This document shows positions 1 through 8,194 of a DNA stretch of 64,000 nt, in pieces. A program made the position numbers and the translations under genes. The notes beneath the pieces are model-generated. The model made no database searches, had not been told where the DNA came from, and saw only the letters and a program-made list of their open reading frames with translations. Position 1 is the stretch's first letter, and each line of letters begins with the position of its first letter. The stretch is from positions 28,661 through 92,660 of the forward strand of contig NZ_BAFU01000007.1 in assembly GCF_000308495.1 (NCBI RefSeq), read 5' to 3'. Source of the stretch: Nocardia brevicatena NBRC 12119 (GTDB taxonomy: Bacteria > Actinomycetota > Actinomycetes > Mycobacteriales > Mycobacteriaceae).

Positions 1-740
1 GAACCCTGGACGCCGATATCGAACTGCTGCGTCCCGAAGGGGTCGAGTTGGTATTCGCGCCCAGCGTATCGGATATGTACCCGGACGGACCGCGTACGAC
101 CGTGCATCCCGGTCCGGTCGGGGCCGAACTGGAGGGCGCGTCCCGTCCCACCCATTTCGCGGGCATGCTCACCGTGGTGGCCAAACTGCTGCAGATCGTC
201 CGACCGCATGAGGCCTTCTTCGGTGAGAAGGACTACCAGCAGCTCATTCTGATCCGCCGGCTGGTCCGCGATCTGAATTTCGACGCCCGGATCGTCGCGG
301 TACCGACCGCGCGGGAATCCGACGGTCTGGCGCTGTCCTCCCGCAACCGCTACCTCGACCCCATACAACGGGAAACCGCGACGGCCCTGTCGGCCGCCCT
401 GCTGGCCGGGGCCGCCGCCGGCGCCGCCGGCGCGGACGCCGTACTGGCCGCCGCCCATTCGGTCCTGAACGCCGCGCCCGGGGTGAAACTGGACTATCTC
501 GAACTGCGCGGAGCCGACCTGGGCCCCACGCCGGAGACGGGCAACGCCCGGCTACTGATCGCGGCCAAGGTGGGCACCACCCGCCTGATCGACAACATGG
601 CGGTGCGCCTGGGCGCCCCCCTCGACGGCCACCCGGAGCCGGCCGCGACATCGTCCGCCCACAGGGAACCCCGGACCGATACCAACTCACACCATCGGGA
701 CGCAGCGTGGAAAGACACCCTCACGGACTGCCCACCTTAG
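1..740 (+). CDS. panC: Pantothenate synthetase (pantoate-beta-alanine ligase), 5' end outside window
   Basis: The protein condenses pantoate with beta-alanine using ATP, the last step of pantothenate synthesis in the cytosol. The frame is already open at base 3, so the N-terminal Rossmann part with the HxGH motif lies beyond the left edge. Visible family signatures are GEKDYQQ (about residue 78 of the fragment) and the SSRNRYL nucleotide-binding loop, then the GTTRLIDNM segment near the usual C-terminus. About 45 residues rich in Ala, Pro, His and Thr follow, a longer and unrelated tail compared with what I recall of the mycobacterial protein. panD and coaX follow on the same strand, as in M. 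tuberculosis, so a CoA-precursor cluster is clear. Family assignment is certain; the true start is not visible. Confidence 0.95.
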   Translation, partial: TLDADIELLRPEGVELVFAPSVSDMYPDGPRTTVHPGPVGAELEGASRPTHFAGMLTVVAKLLQIVRPHEAFFGEKDYQQLILIRRLVRDLNFDARIVAVPTARESDGLALSSRNRYLDPIQRETATALSAALLAGAAAGAAGADAVLAAAHSVLNAAPGVKLDYLELRGADLGPTPETGNARLLIAAKVGTTRLIDNMAVRLGAPLDGHPEPAATSSAHREPRTDTNSHHRDAAWKDTLTDCPP

Positions 741-1032
741 CGGCCGCTCCCGCCCCGGTCCTGAACAGGCAACGCGTCGCTCGACAGAGCAACACAGGAG
801 GCAGGCTCCAGAGACCTCCACAGACACCGACCCCCGCCGAAACACCACCGATCCCCACCGCCGAACACCACTCGGACCGCCCCACCCCAGTGGTCGGGGT
901 CCGCCCCGGATCCGGACCGACCGGAGCGCATTCACGTCAGCGGATTCGCGGAGGGAGGGAAGACCCGGGACCACGAGGGCCCCGACCCGCGCCGCCGGAG
1001 GCGGCGCCATCGAACACAGAAAGGCGACGACG
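741..1032. repeat. panC-panD intergenic region with copy 3 of a dispersed module (inverted relative to copies 1 and 2)
   Basis: No convincing gene lies here; open frames have the composition of non-coding GC-rich DNA. The segment at about 905-990 aligns with the reverse complement of about 2500-2570 and 22660-22745. The shared core reads roughly CCG-AGCG, then GCGGATTCGCGG, a purine-rich GGAGGGAGGGAA stretch, then CCGGGACCA and GGGCCCCGAC. The long palindrome found in the other two copies is missing. The last 15 bases supply the panD ribosome-binding site (AAAGGCG). Confidence 0.55.
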
Positions 1033-1452
1033 ATGTTGCGCACCATGATGAAGTCGAAGATCCACCGGGCCACCGTGACCCACGCCGATCTGCACTACGT
1101 CGGCTCGGTCACCGTGGACCAGGATCTGCTCGACGCCGCGGATCTGCTCGAAGGCGAACAGGTCTGCATCGTCGACATCGATAACGGCGCCCGTCTGGAG
1201 ACCTATGTGATCGCCGGGGAGCGGGGTTCGGGCGTTATCGGGATCAATGGCGCCGCGGCCCATCTGGTTCATCCCGGTGACCTGGTCATCCTCATCGCCT
1301 ACGGCATGATGAACGAACAGGAGCTACGCGATTATGACCCGAGAGTGGTCTTCGTCGACGACCGGAATCGGCCGATCGAACTGGGCTCCGACCCCGCGCA
1401 CGCCCCAGAGGGTTCGGGCCTGCTCAGCCCCCGCGACCTGTCCTTCGCCTGA
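1033..1452 (+). CDS. panD: Aspartate 1-decarboxylase, pyruvoyl-dependent proenzyme
   Basis: PanD makes beta-alanine from L-aspartate for the PanC reaction. The 139-residue proenzyme has the self-cleavage site Gly24-Ser25 inside HYVGSV; Ser25 becomes the pyruvoyl group after cleavage. The core [22 protein letters not shown] is almost invariant in the family (residues about 71-91). The ATG is preceded by AAAGGCG at a good distance, and the start matches the usual MLRTM N-terminus of actinobacterial PanD. The C-terminal 25 residues after the [13 protein letters not shown] segment resemble the extended mycobacterial tail. coaX starts 24 bases downstream, so co-transcription is likely. Confidence 0.97.
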   Translation: MLRTMMKSKIHRATVTHADLHYVGSVTVDQDLLDAADLLEGEQVCIVDIDNGARLETYVIAGERGSGVIGINGAAAHLVHPGDLVILIAYGMMNEQELRDYDPRVVFVDDRNRPIELGSDPAHAPEGSGLLSPRDLSFA

Positions 1453-1476
1453 CACCCGGACGGGACCGAACGCGAG

Positions 1477-2268
1477 ATGCTGCTGACGATCGACGTCCGC
1501 ACCACCAGCACCGTCCTCGGCCTGTTCTCCGGCAGCGGGGGGCATGCGAAGCTGGTGCGGCACTGGCGGATTCACACCAACCCGCTGCACACCGCGGACG
1601 AACTGGCCATGCAGTTGCGCGGTCTGATCGGTGACCGCCTCGAAGAGGTGATCGGGGTGGCGGCACTGTCCACCGTGCCGCCGGTGCTGCGTGAACTGCG
1701 GATCATGCTCGACCGGTACTGGTCGCATGTGCCGCACGTCCTGGTGGAACCCGGTGTGCGAACCGGTATTCCCCTACTGGTGGACAACCCCAAAGAAGTC
1801 GGCGCGGACCGGATCGTGAACGGTCTCGCCGCCCACCACCGATACGACACCGCCGCGATTGTGGTGGATTTCGGTGTCTCCACCTGCGTGGACCTGGTTT
1901 CGGCCAAGGGCGAGTTCCTCGGTGGGGTCATCGCGCCCGGAGTGGAGATCGCCACCGAGGCGCTCATCGAACGCGCGGCCCTGCGCCGGGTCGAGTTGGC
2001 CCGTCCGCGCTCGGTGGTCGGGAAGAACAGCGTGGAATGTATCCAGTCCGGTGCGATATTCGGTTTCGCCGGACTCGTCGACGGGCTGATCGATCGAATT
2101 CGGGACGATATCGACGGCTTCGCCGGAGACGATGTCGCGGTGGTCGCCACCGGTGCCGCGGCCCCGTTGATCATCGGGGAATCGGAGACCATCGAGCACC
2201 ATGAACCCAATCTGACACTCACCGGGCTGCGTCTGGTGTACGAACGCAATCAGCGGCGCAGGGTTTGA
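1477..2268 (+). CDS. coaX: Type III pantothenate kinase-like protein (CoaX), altered phosphate-binding motif
   Basis: The CoaX family phosphorylates pantothenate in the first step of CoA synthesis and belongs to the ASKHA fold. The 263-residue product aligns over its full length: the N-terminal strand-turn MLLTIDV, the [25 protein letters not shown] block (about 90-115), and the DFGVSTCVD and [13 protein letters not shown] motifs (about 129-150). The usual DxGNT phosphate loop reads DVRTTST, so both the Gly and the Asn are replaced. From memory, the M. tuberculosis homologue also has Arg at the Gly position and was reported inactive in vitro. The gene may therefore be a CoaX-like paralogue with another role. 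It follows panD by 24 bases, and a GC hairpin ends it. Confidence 0.9.
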   Translation: MLLTIDVRTTSTVLGLFSGSGGHAKLVRHWRIHTNPLHTADELAMQLRGLIGDRLEEVIGVAALSTVPPVLRELRIMLDRYWSHVPHVLVEPGVRTGIPLLVDNPKEVGADRIVNGLAAHHRYDTAAIVVDFGVSTCVDLVSAKGEFLGGVIAPGVEIATEALIERAALRRVELARPRSVVGKNSVECIQSGAIFGFAGLVDGLIDRIRDDIDGFAGDDVAVVATGAAAPLIIGESETIEHHEPNLTLTGLRLVYERNQRRRV

Positions 2269-2270
2269 TG

Positions 2271-2290
2271 GCCCGCGCCTTCGCGCGGGC
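2271..2290 (+). terminator. GC-rich hairpin directly after coaX
   Basis: GCCCGCGC (2271-2278) and GCGCGGGC (2283-2290) form a perfect 8-bp stem with a CTTC loop, two bases after the coaX stop codon. No T-run follows, as is common for actinobacterial terminator candidates. It abuts the large palindromic repeat at 2292. Confidence 0.5.
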
Positions 2291-2291
2291 G

Positions 2292-2388
2292 GGGTTGCGG
2301 CCCTGGCGGGCCTCGCGTTTCAGCGCCCGAGACTCGTGCCTTCGGCACATGCGCTTCGGGCGCTGAAACGCGAGACGGGCCGCAACCC
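2292..2388. repeat. 97-bp nested palindromic repeat, copy 1
   Basis: Two nested perfect inverted repeats are visible. The outer arms are GGGTTGCGGCCC (2292-2303) and GGGCCGCAACCC (2377-2388). The inner arms are CTCGCGTTTCAGCGCCCGA (2312-2330) and its exact complement (2356-2374). The loop contains a third small hairpin, GTGCC-TTC-GGCAC. Copy 2 at 22456-22552 differs at a single base. The element encodes nothing recognisable and sits between the coaX terminator and the leader of the cysteine dioxygenase operon. It looks like a REP/MITE-type dispersed element or a conserved structured RNA. Confidence 0.85.
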
Positions 2389-2870
2389 TTTGTGGGGGCC
2401 TCGTAAGACTCGGCACATTGGGCTGGGTGACGGGGGAGGGCAGGTGGGTTGCGGTGGAGTCGGGCTCGGGGGTGTGTTCGGTGGCTCTGTCTTCGGGAGT
2501 GCTGTCGGGGGCCTTGTGGCCCAGGTTTCTCCTTCCTCCACGGATCCGTTGTGCGACCTCGCTTCGGTGGGGCCTGTTCCGGGTAGGCCCGTCCGCTTGG
2601 GTGGGGTGTCCGAGAAGGTATCGACCGGGCCGGCGAGCGGGCTCTGGTCCTGCGTGCCGGTGCTTCGGTGGGGCCGGCGGGGTTTGGAGGGGATGCGTTG
2701 TCGGTATTCCGGCGGTTCCTGGGGCCCGTGTCTTCTCTCCGTGATGCGGTTGTCGCGGCAATGCTTCGGTCGGTTCGGTCCCGCGGCGGGCTTCGGCCGC
2801 TGGGGGTAAGGGCTGGCTGGGGCGGGGCTGTGACCTATCTCGTGTAGTGGTGGGTGGCAGTCCGGCGGGG
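2389..2870. repeat. Gene-free stretch, remainder of dispersed module copy 1
   Basis: About 480 bases with no supported gene. The strand composition is skewed (G/T-rich on the plus strand). The part at about 2500-2570 aligns with the reverse complement of 905-990 and, in the same orientation, with about 22660-22745. Both same-orientation copies end just upstream of a TAGACT promoter hexamer that serves a leaderless GTG start. Confidence 0.5.
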
Positions 2871-2877
2871 TGGTTGT

Positions 2878-2883
2878 TAGACT
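2878..2883 (+). promoter_or_regulatory. -10 hexamer TAGACT for the Cys leader peptide
   Basis: The last T lies 7 nt before the GTG at 2890, which places the transcription start at the start codon and predicts a leaderless mRNA. No clear -35 box is seen. Confidence 0.6.
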
Positions 2884-2889
2884 CACCGC

Positions 2890-2931
2890 GTGCTTCTTCG
2901 CGTGGCGTCCCAGGAGTGTTGTCGAGGCTGA
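2890..2931 (+). CDS. Cysteine-containing leader peptide of the cysteine dioxygenase operon
   Basis: GTG at 2890 opens a 13-codon frame encoding MLLRVASQECCRG, ending with TGA at 2929-2931. Two adjacent Cys codons (2917-2922) lie just before an RNA hairpin whose 5' arm starts at 2921. A TAGACT hexamer 7 nt upstream makes it the first translated frame of a leaderless transcript. Short leader peptides with Cys runs are known to control sulfur genes in mycobacteria by ribosome stalling at low cysteine. Here the downstream genes consume cysteine, so the logic would be induction when cysteine is plentiful. The peptide is inferred from codons and context only. Confidence 0.6.
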   Translation: MLLRVASQECCRG

Positions 2932-2963
2932 TCGAGCCTCGACCGATCGAGGCTGAGCTCCTG
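2911..2963 (+). promoter_or_regulatory. Candidate attenuator with mutually exclusive hairpins
   Basis: GTCGAGGCT (2921-2929) pairs perfectly with AGCCTCGAC (2935-2943) around a 5-nt loop. The same 3' arm, AGCCTCGA (2935-2942), can instead pair with a second TCGAGGCT at 2947-2954. CAGGAG (2911-2916) is complementary to CTCCTG at 2958-2963 and again just before the ribosome-binding site at about 2983. Because the leader's Cys codons overlap the first arm, a ribosome there would decide which hairpin forms. Confidence 0.55.
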
Positions 2964-2998
2964 CCCCTCGACCGTCACCATCTCCTGGAGATTCGCAC

Positions 2999-3664
2999 AT
3001 GCGCTCCGCAGTTCGTTCGTCTTCCGTATCCGCTCGCGCTTTTCCGGCCGCGCGGGTTTCTGCTCCGGCCGATACCACCGAGCCGGTACCGGACGCTGTT
3101 CCGGATCGTCCGATCGCGTCTGCACTGCCTACTCGGTTGCGGCTTGCCGATCTGCTTCGGCTGACCGATGAGGGCGCCGAGGATGTCCTGGCCGGCCGGT
3201 ACGACCATCTGCTCCCGGCCGAGGGGCGGTGGCCGACCGAGGAACGCTGGGCCACTCGGCTGTCGGCCGATGACGAGGTGGATATCTGGCTGATCAGCTG
3301 GACGCCGGGCAAATCCACCGAACTGCACGATCACGCCGGTTCGCTCGGGGCGCTCACCGTGCTCAGCGGGGCGCTCACCGAATACCGGTGGACCGGCACC
3401 GAGCTACGGCGTCGCATTCTCACCGCGGGCGATCAGGCCGGGTTTCCGATCGGCTGGGTCCACGATGTGATGCGCGCTCCCGACCCGGGATCACCGGCTG
3501 TTCCGGCCGATGAGGGCGATTCTCTCGGTCCGCTCGAGCCGACCTTGAGCGTGCACGCCTATTCACCGCCGTTGACCGCCATGTCCTATTACGAACCGAC
3601 CGGGCACGGCACTCTGCGGCGCACCCGTACCGTTCTCACCGATCAGCCCGAAGGTGATATGTGA
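2999..3664 (+). CDS. Cysteine dioxygenase type I (cupin)
   Basis: The enzyme oxidises L-cysteine to cysteine sulfinate with O2 at a non-haem iron. The three metal ligands fit His110 and His112 (ELHDHAGS) and His155 (WVHDVMRA); a conserved LSVHAYSPPL strand follows near residue 180. The protein has 221 residues, and the first 45 or so are low-complexity Ser/Ala/Pro not needed by the fold. The ATG is preceded by CTGGAG at 2985-2990. Its stop overlaps the start of a rhodanese gene (ATGTGATG), so translation of the pair is coupled. A Cys-codon leader and alternative hairpins lie upstream, suggesting control by cysteine supply. Confidence 0.88.
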   Translation: MRSAVRSSSVSARAFPAARVSAPADTTEPVPDAVPDRPIASALPTRLRLADLLRLTDEGAEDVLAGRYDHLLPAEGRWPTEERWATRLSADDEVDIWLISWTPGKSTELHDHAGSLGALTVLSGALTEYRWTGTELRRRILTAGDQAGFPIGWVHDVMRAPDPGSPAVPADEGDSLGPLEPTLSVHAYSPPLTAMSYYEPTGHGTLRRTRTVLTDQPEGDM

Positions 3665-4095
3665 TGACCCATCTGACCATTGATCAGATGCTTGCCGAGG
3701 CCCGAGCGCAGCTGCGGCGTATCTCTGTTACCGAATTACCCGCCGCATTGGCCCGGGGCGCCGTCCTGGTCGATATCCGGCCGCAGGCGCAGCGCGGTCG
3801 GGAAGGCACGCTTCCCGGGGCGCTGGTGATCGAGCGCAATGTCCTGGAGTGGCGACTCGATCCCAGCAGTTCGGCTCGGCTGGCCTTGGCCACCGATCAT
3901 GATGTCGAATGGATCGTGCTGTGCTCGGAGGGCTACACCTCCAGTCTTGCCGCGGTCTCGCTACGACGGTTGGGGCTGCACCGGGCCACCGATCTGATCG
4001 GCGGCTATCGGGCATTGAAGGCGGCGGGCATGCTGACGGTCGCCGTCGGCGCACCGCACTTCACCCGGGAAGTGGACGCGCTCGCCGCGCTGTGA
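3664..4095 (+). CDS. Single-domain rhodanese-like sulfurtransferase
   Basis: A compact 143-residue rhodanese domain. The active-site loop CSEGYTSS (about residues 83-90) supplies the catalytic Cys, and ALARGAVLVDIRP matches the first conserved strand (CH2A-like). The ATG at 3664 overlaps the cysteine dioxygenase stop codon; a GTG at 3661 is an alternative start. Rhodanese-cysteine dioxygenase pairs recur in actinobacteria, so the protein probably handles sulfane sulfur or sulfite from cysteine breakdown. That role is inferred from context. The sequence after 4096 drops in GC and leads to the lysS promoter. Confidence 0.85.
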   Translation: MTHLTIDQMLAEARAQLRRISVTELPAALARGAVLVDIRPQAQRGREGTLPGALVIERNVLEWRLDPSSSARLALATDHDVEWIVLCSEGYTSSLAAVSLRRLGLHRATDLIGGYRALKAAGMLTVAVGAPHFTREVDALAAL

Positions 4096-4228
4096 AATTC
4101 CGGCTCTGCCGTCGGGCGAATGGGACCCTCACGCAATAGTTTTCGCCGAGGACCGGCGGGGGGCGATATCCGTAGCAAGCCGTCCGGTCTAATTTTCCGA
4201 AGGCAAGCCGACGCGCCAACTTATATCG

Positions 4229-4244
4229 TTTCGTTATAACGAAA
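4229..4244. promoter_or_regulatory. Perfect 16-bp palindrome upstream of lysS
   Basis: TTTCGTTATAACGAAA is an exact inverted repeat in a locally AT-rich patch, about 40 bp upstream of the predicted lysS -10 hexamer. The length and symmetry are typical of a dimeric repressor operator. No regulator in the window is an obvious partner. Confidence 0.5.
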
Positions 4245-4284
4245 GAACGGCCGGGCGGCCCGCAAATCGTTTTTCGGTGCACGC

Positions 4285-4290
4285 TAGGGT
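4285..4290 (+). promoter_or_regulatory. -10 hexamer TAGGGT of lysS
   Basis: The last T lies 9 nt before the lysS GTG, and there is no ribosome-binding site between them, so a leaderless or nearly leaderless transcript is predicted. Confidence 0.5.
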
Positions 4291-4298
4291 AGCTCGAT

Positions 4299-5864
<1,566 letters not shown>

Positions 5865-5982
5865 GCGAACGGTTTCCACCGTCAACCGCTCGTCTTGGAA
5901 ATTTCCGAATTCGAGGTATTCTTGCCTCGGGGTAATCGGCCTGGGTTTGCAGGTCGCACGATTTCGAGAGGACGTTCATCTC

Positions 5983-6345
5983 ATGGCAAAGAAGGTCACC
6001 GTTAGCTTGATCGACGATGTCGACGGTGAGTCCATCGCGGACGAGACCATCGAGTTCGCAATCGATGGAGTGTCGTACGAGATCGACCTGTCCGCTGCTA
6101 ATGCATCGAAGCTGCGTGAAGAGATGGAGCAGTGGGTCAACAACGCTCGGCGGGTGAGTGGCCGACGTCGGGTGAAGGCCGCGGCAGGCGGTTCGGGCGG
6201 TGGCACCAAGGCCCGGGCCTCCATGGATCGTGAACAAAGTGCCGCTATTCGCGAGTGGGCGCGGCGGAATGGCCACAAGGTATCGGCTCGTGGACGTATC
6301 TCCGCAGAAGTCACCGATCTGTACAACAAGGCCGCCAAGAGCTAG
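5983..6345 (+). CDS. lsr2: Lsr2, H-NS-like xenogeneic silencer
   Basis: Lsr2 binds AT-rich DNA and silences horizontally acquired genes. The 120-residue product has the N-terminal oligomerisation domain ([15 protein letters not shown] onward, about 1-60), a basic Gly-rich linker (60-80) and the C-terminal DNA-binding domain with the AT-hook-like RGR at residues 103-105 (SARGRIS). The ATG at 5983 is chosen over an upstream in-frame codon at 5947 because it follows a GAGAGGA ribosome-binding site and gives the canonical N-terminus. It stands 118 bp after lysS with its own probable promoter. Its presence is relevant to the AT-richer accessory segments in this window. Confidence 0.97.
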   Translation: MAKKVTVSLIDDVDGESIADETIEFAIDGVSYEIDLSAANASKLREEMEQWVNNARRVSGRRRVKAAAGGSGGGTKARASMDREQSAAIREWARRNGHKVSARGRISAEVTDLYNKAAKS

Positions 6346-6493
6346 TCCCCTTTCGGCTGCCGTCCGAGGGATTTCCGAACGGCCGGTCGGCGGTCCTATT
6401 TATTGATAGCAATGATCGATTGCTACCGGTCCCGCCGTCGACCGCCGAACCGATATGCTGGTGTTTCAAACTTGCTCATGATGCGGCGGGCTC

Positions 6494-6552
6494 GCTCGCA
6501 ATGCGGCAGTCCTCCGCCGTAGCGGTTCGGCCGGGCCCGCCGCATTGCGAGC
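6494..6552. repeat. 14-bp perfect inverted repeat between lsr2 and the FHA gene
   Basis: GCTCGCAATGCGGC (6494-6507) is repeated as its exact complement at 6539-6552, with a 31-nt spacer. It could be the lsr2 terminator (no T-run) or an operator for the FHA gene that starts 53 bp further on. Confidence 0.6.
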
Positions 6553-6604
6553 CGGGTACCGTGGTCGGCAGAGGGATGCCGATATGAAGAGGTGAGGTAT
6601 CGGC

Positions 6605-7231
6605 ATGGTGGCCGGATCCGACGGATCGTTCCTGCGCTACACCGACAGTGAAGGGCGCAGGCGGGAACTCGTGCTGAGTCCGGACCGACCGCGCGTCACC
6701 ATCGGACGGTCCGCCGATGCCGATTTATCGCTGCGATGGGATGCCGAGGTGTCCCGTCTGCACGCCACTGTCGAATATCTCGGTGCGCAATGGATGATTG
6801 TCGACGACGGCCTCTCTCGGAACGGGACATTTGTCAATGGTGAGCGATTGGTCGGACGTCGCAGACTGACAGCGGGTGACCGTATCAGGGCCGGCACCTC
6901 CTTGGTTTCGTTTCACGATTTCACCGGTGTCGCCGACGACGTGACGAAGGCGTCCGCCGGAGCAATTCCCACGGTGCGTTCGCTGACCGAGGCCCAGCGC
7001 GGAGTCCTGATCGCGCTGTGCCGGCCCTATAAACACGGCACCGGATTCGCCACACCGGCCTCCAATCAGCAAATAGCCAGCGAATTATTTCTCAGTGTCG
7101 ATGCCGTCAAGACTCATCTGAGGGCACTGTTTGCCAAATTCGGGGTCGAGGATCTACCGCAGAATCAGAAGCGGGTTCGGCTCGCGGCACTGGCCATGCA
7201 GAACGGAATCATTTCCGAGCGGGATCTGTGA
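6605..7231 (+). CDS. FHA domain protein with C-terminal helix-turn-helix
   Basis: The 208-residue protein has an N-terminal forkhead-associated domain, which binds phosphothreonine. The conserved FHA residues are present: Gly34-Arg35 (TIGRS), Ser50, His53 and Asn73-Gly74. Residues about 125-205 carry a winged or LuxR-like helix-turn-helix (SNQQIASELFLSVDAVKTHLRALFAKFG). This layout suggests a transcription factor whose activity depends on a Ser/Thr-kinase substrate. No kinase gene is adjacent. The ATG has a GAGGTAT purine run upstream. The large inverted repeat at 6494-6552 lies just before it and may be its control site. Confidence 0.85.
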   Translation: MVAGSDGSFLRYTDSEGRRRELVLSPDRPRVTIGRSADADLSLRWDAEVSRLHATVEYLGAQWMIVDDGLSRNGTFVNGERLVGRRRLTAGDRIRAGTSLVSFHDFTGVADDVTKASAGAIPTVRSLTEAQRGVLIALCRPYKHGTGFATPASNQQIASELFLSVDAVKTHLRALFAKFGVEDLPQNQKRVRLAALAMQNGIISERDL

Positions 7232-7346
7232 TTCCGCGCGGTGTAGACGTTCGCGCAAGTGCGTGAGCGTCTCGACGATGGTCCCGCCCGCGGGTCGCCG
7301 GTTGACTGTCCACCGGAACACACCATTCGGTCCGGCAGGAGTAGTC

Positions 7347-7925
7347 ATGTCCGCAATTCGTATCACCGCCCTGGTGGCGGCGGCCCTCGCCACCGGGTTG
7401 ATCGCCGGGGTCTTCTACGCGTACGCGATCTCGGTGATGCCCGCGTTCGCGCGGATGGACGACCGGATGGTGATCGAGGTGATGCAGAAGATCAATATCG
7501 TCATCATCAACCCCGCCTTCATGGTCGGATTCCTGGGGATGGTCGGGTTCACGCTCCTCGCGGCGGTACTGCACCTGGGTTCCCGCCCCACCCTGTGGTG
7601 GATCGGGATCGCCCTGGTGCTCAACCTGGTCGCCTTCGGGATCACCGCGGGGTGCAATGTCCCTCTGAACGACCAGTTGGCCGCCGCGGGCGATCCGGCG
7701 ACGCTGCCCGATCCGGAGGCGGTCCGGGCCGCGTTCGAACCCGGCTGGGTACGCTGGAACATCGTCCGCAGCGTTCTGCACGGCCTGGCCTTCCTCGTTC
7801 TCTGCGCAGCGCTGTTCGCCGCCGGTGTCCAGAGCGGGCGCGAGCCGGTGCGCGTGGACAGCCGATCCGCGGGCATGGTGCGGACGGATGTGGGTATTGC
7901 GGCGTACGACCGATCGCACCGCTGA
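7347..7925 (+). CDS. DUF1772 (anthrone oxygenase-like) membrane protein
   Basis: A 192-residue integral membrane protein with four hydrophobic segments (about 5-25, 50-72, 82-100 and 135-158). The pattern GVFYAYAISVMPAF in the first helix, followed by a central NxPLND motif (NVPLNDQLAAAG) and FEPGWVRWN, is typical of DUF1772. Members include fungal anthrone oxygenases, but the bacterial function is unknown. The ATG at 7347 is preceded by CAGGAG. The gene is a single unit between the FHA regulator and clpC, ended by a hairpin at 7961-7982. Confidence 0.8.
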   Translation: MSAIRITALVAAALATGLIAGVFYAYAISVMPAFARMDDRMVIEVMQKINIVIINPAFMVGFLGMVGFTLLAAVLHLGSRPTLWWIGIALVLNLVAFGITAGCNVPLNDQLAAAGDPATLPDPEAVRAAFEPGWVRWNIVRSVLHGLAFLVLCAALFAAGVQSGREPVRVDSRSAGMVRTDVGIAAYDRSHR

Positions 7926-7960
7926 CCGGAAAGCGCCGTTTCCCATCGGCGGGGGGTGTT

Positions 7961-7982
7961 CGCTCAGGGCAAAACCTGAGCG
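7961..7982 (+). terminator. 8-bp perfect hairpin after the DUF1772 gene
   Basis: CGCTCAGG and CCTGAGCG flank a GCAAAA loop, 36 bp after the stop codon. It may also act as an operator for clpC, since it lies in the clpC upstream region. Confidence 0.5.
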
Positions 7983-8033
7983 GAAACGAAACCGCTGTCG
8001 GGGGCGTTATGAGTGAATAGCCGTGTCGACGAC

Positions 8034-8052
8034 GGTCCACACAGGGTGGACC
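8034..8052. promoter_or_regulatory. Inverted repeat upstream of clpC
   Basis: GGTCCAC and GTGGACC are separated by ACAGG. The repeat lies about 30 bp upstream of a TAGAGT hexamer at 8078-8083, the best -10 candidate for clpC. Position and symmetry fit an operator; it is not a recognised HspR or ClgR consensus. Confidence 0.4.
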
Positions 8053-8194
8053 GGCGGCGGAGGAATCCCCTGCCAACTAGAGTGGGAGGCGGGGGCCGCA
8101 ACCCCCGGCCTTCGTGGCAGGCTGACGCCTGTGGTGGTGCACAACACTGCGGCGCGGGTTGCCGGAAAGTCCGGAGCAGGAGAGTGAGGGAGCG

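Noticed and set aside
2292-2388. CRISPR-like repeat
   Set aside because: The palindromic element is single at each place, without spacers or tandem units, and no cas gene is present.
2320-3318. 332-codon minus-strand frame across the repeat and the cysteine dioxygenase start
   Set aside because: Pro/Arg/Ser-rich translation of repeat DNA, with no domain; the plus-strand cysteine dioxygenase is clear.
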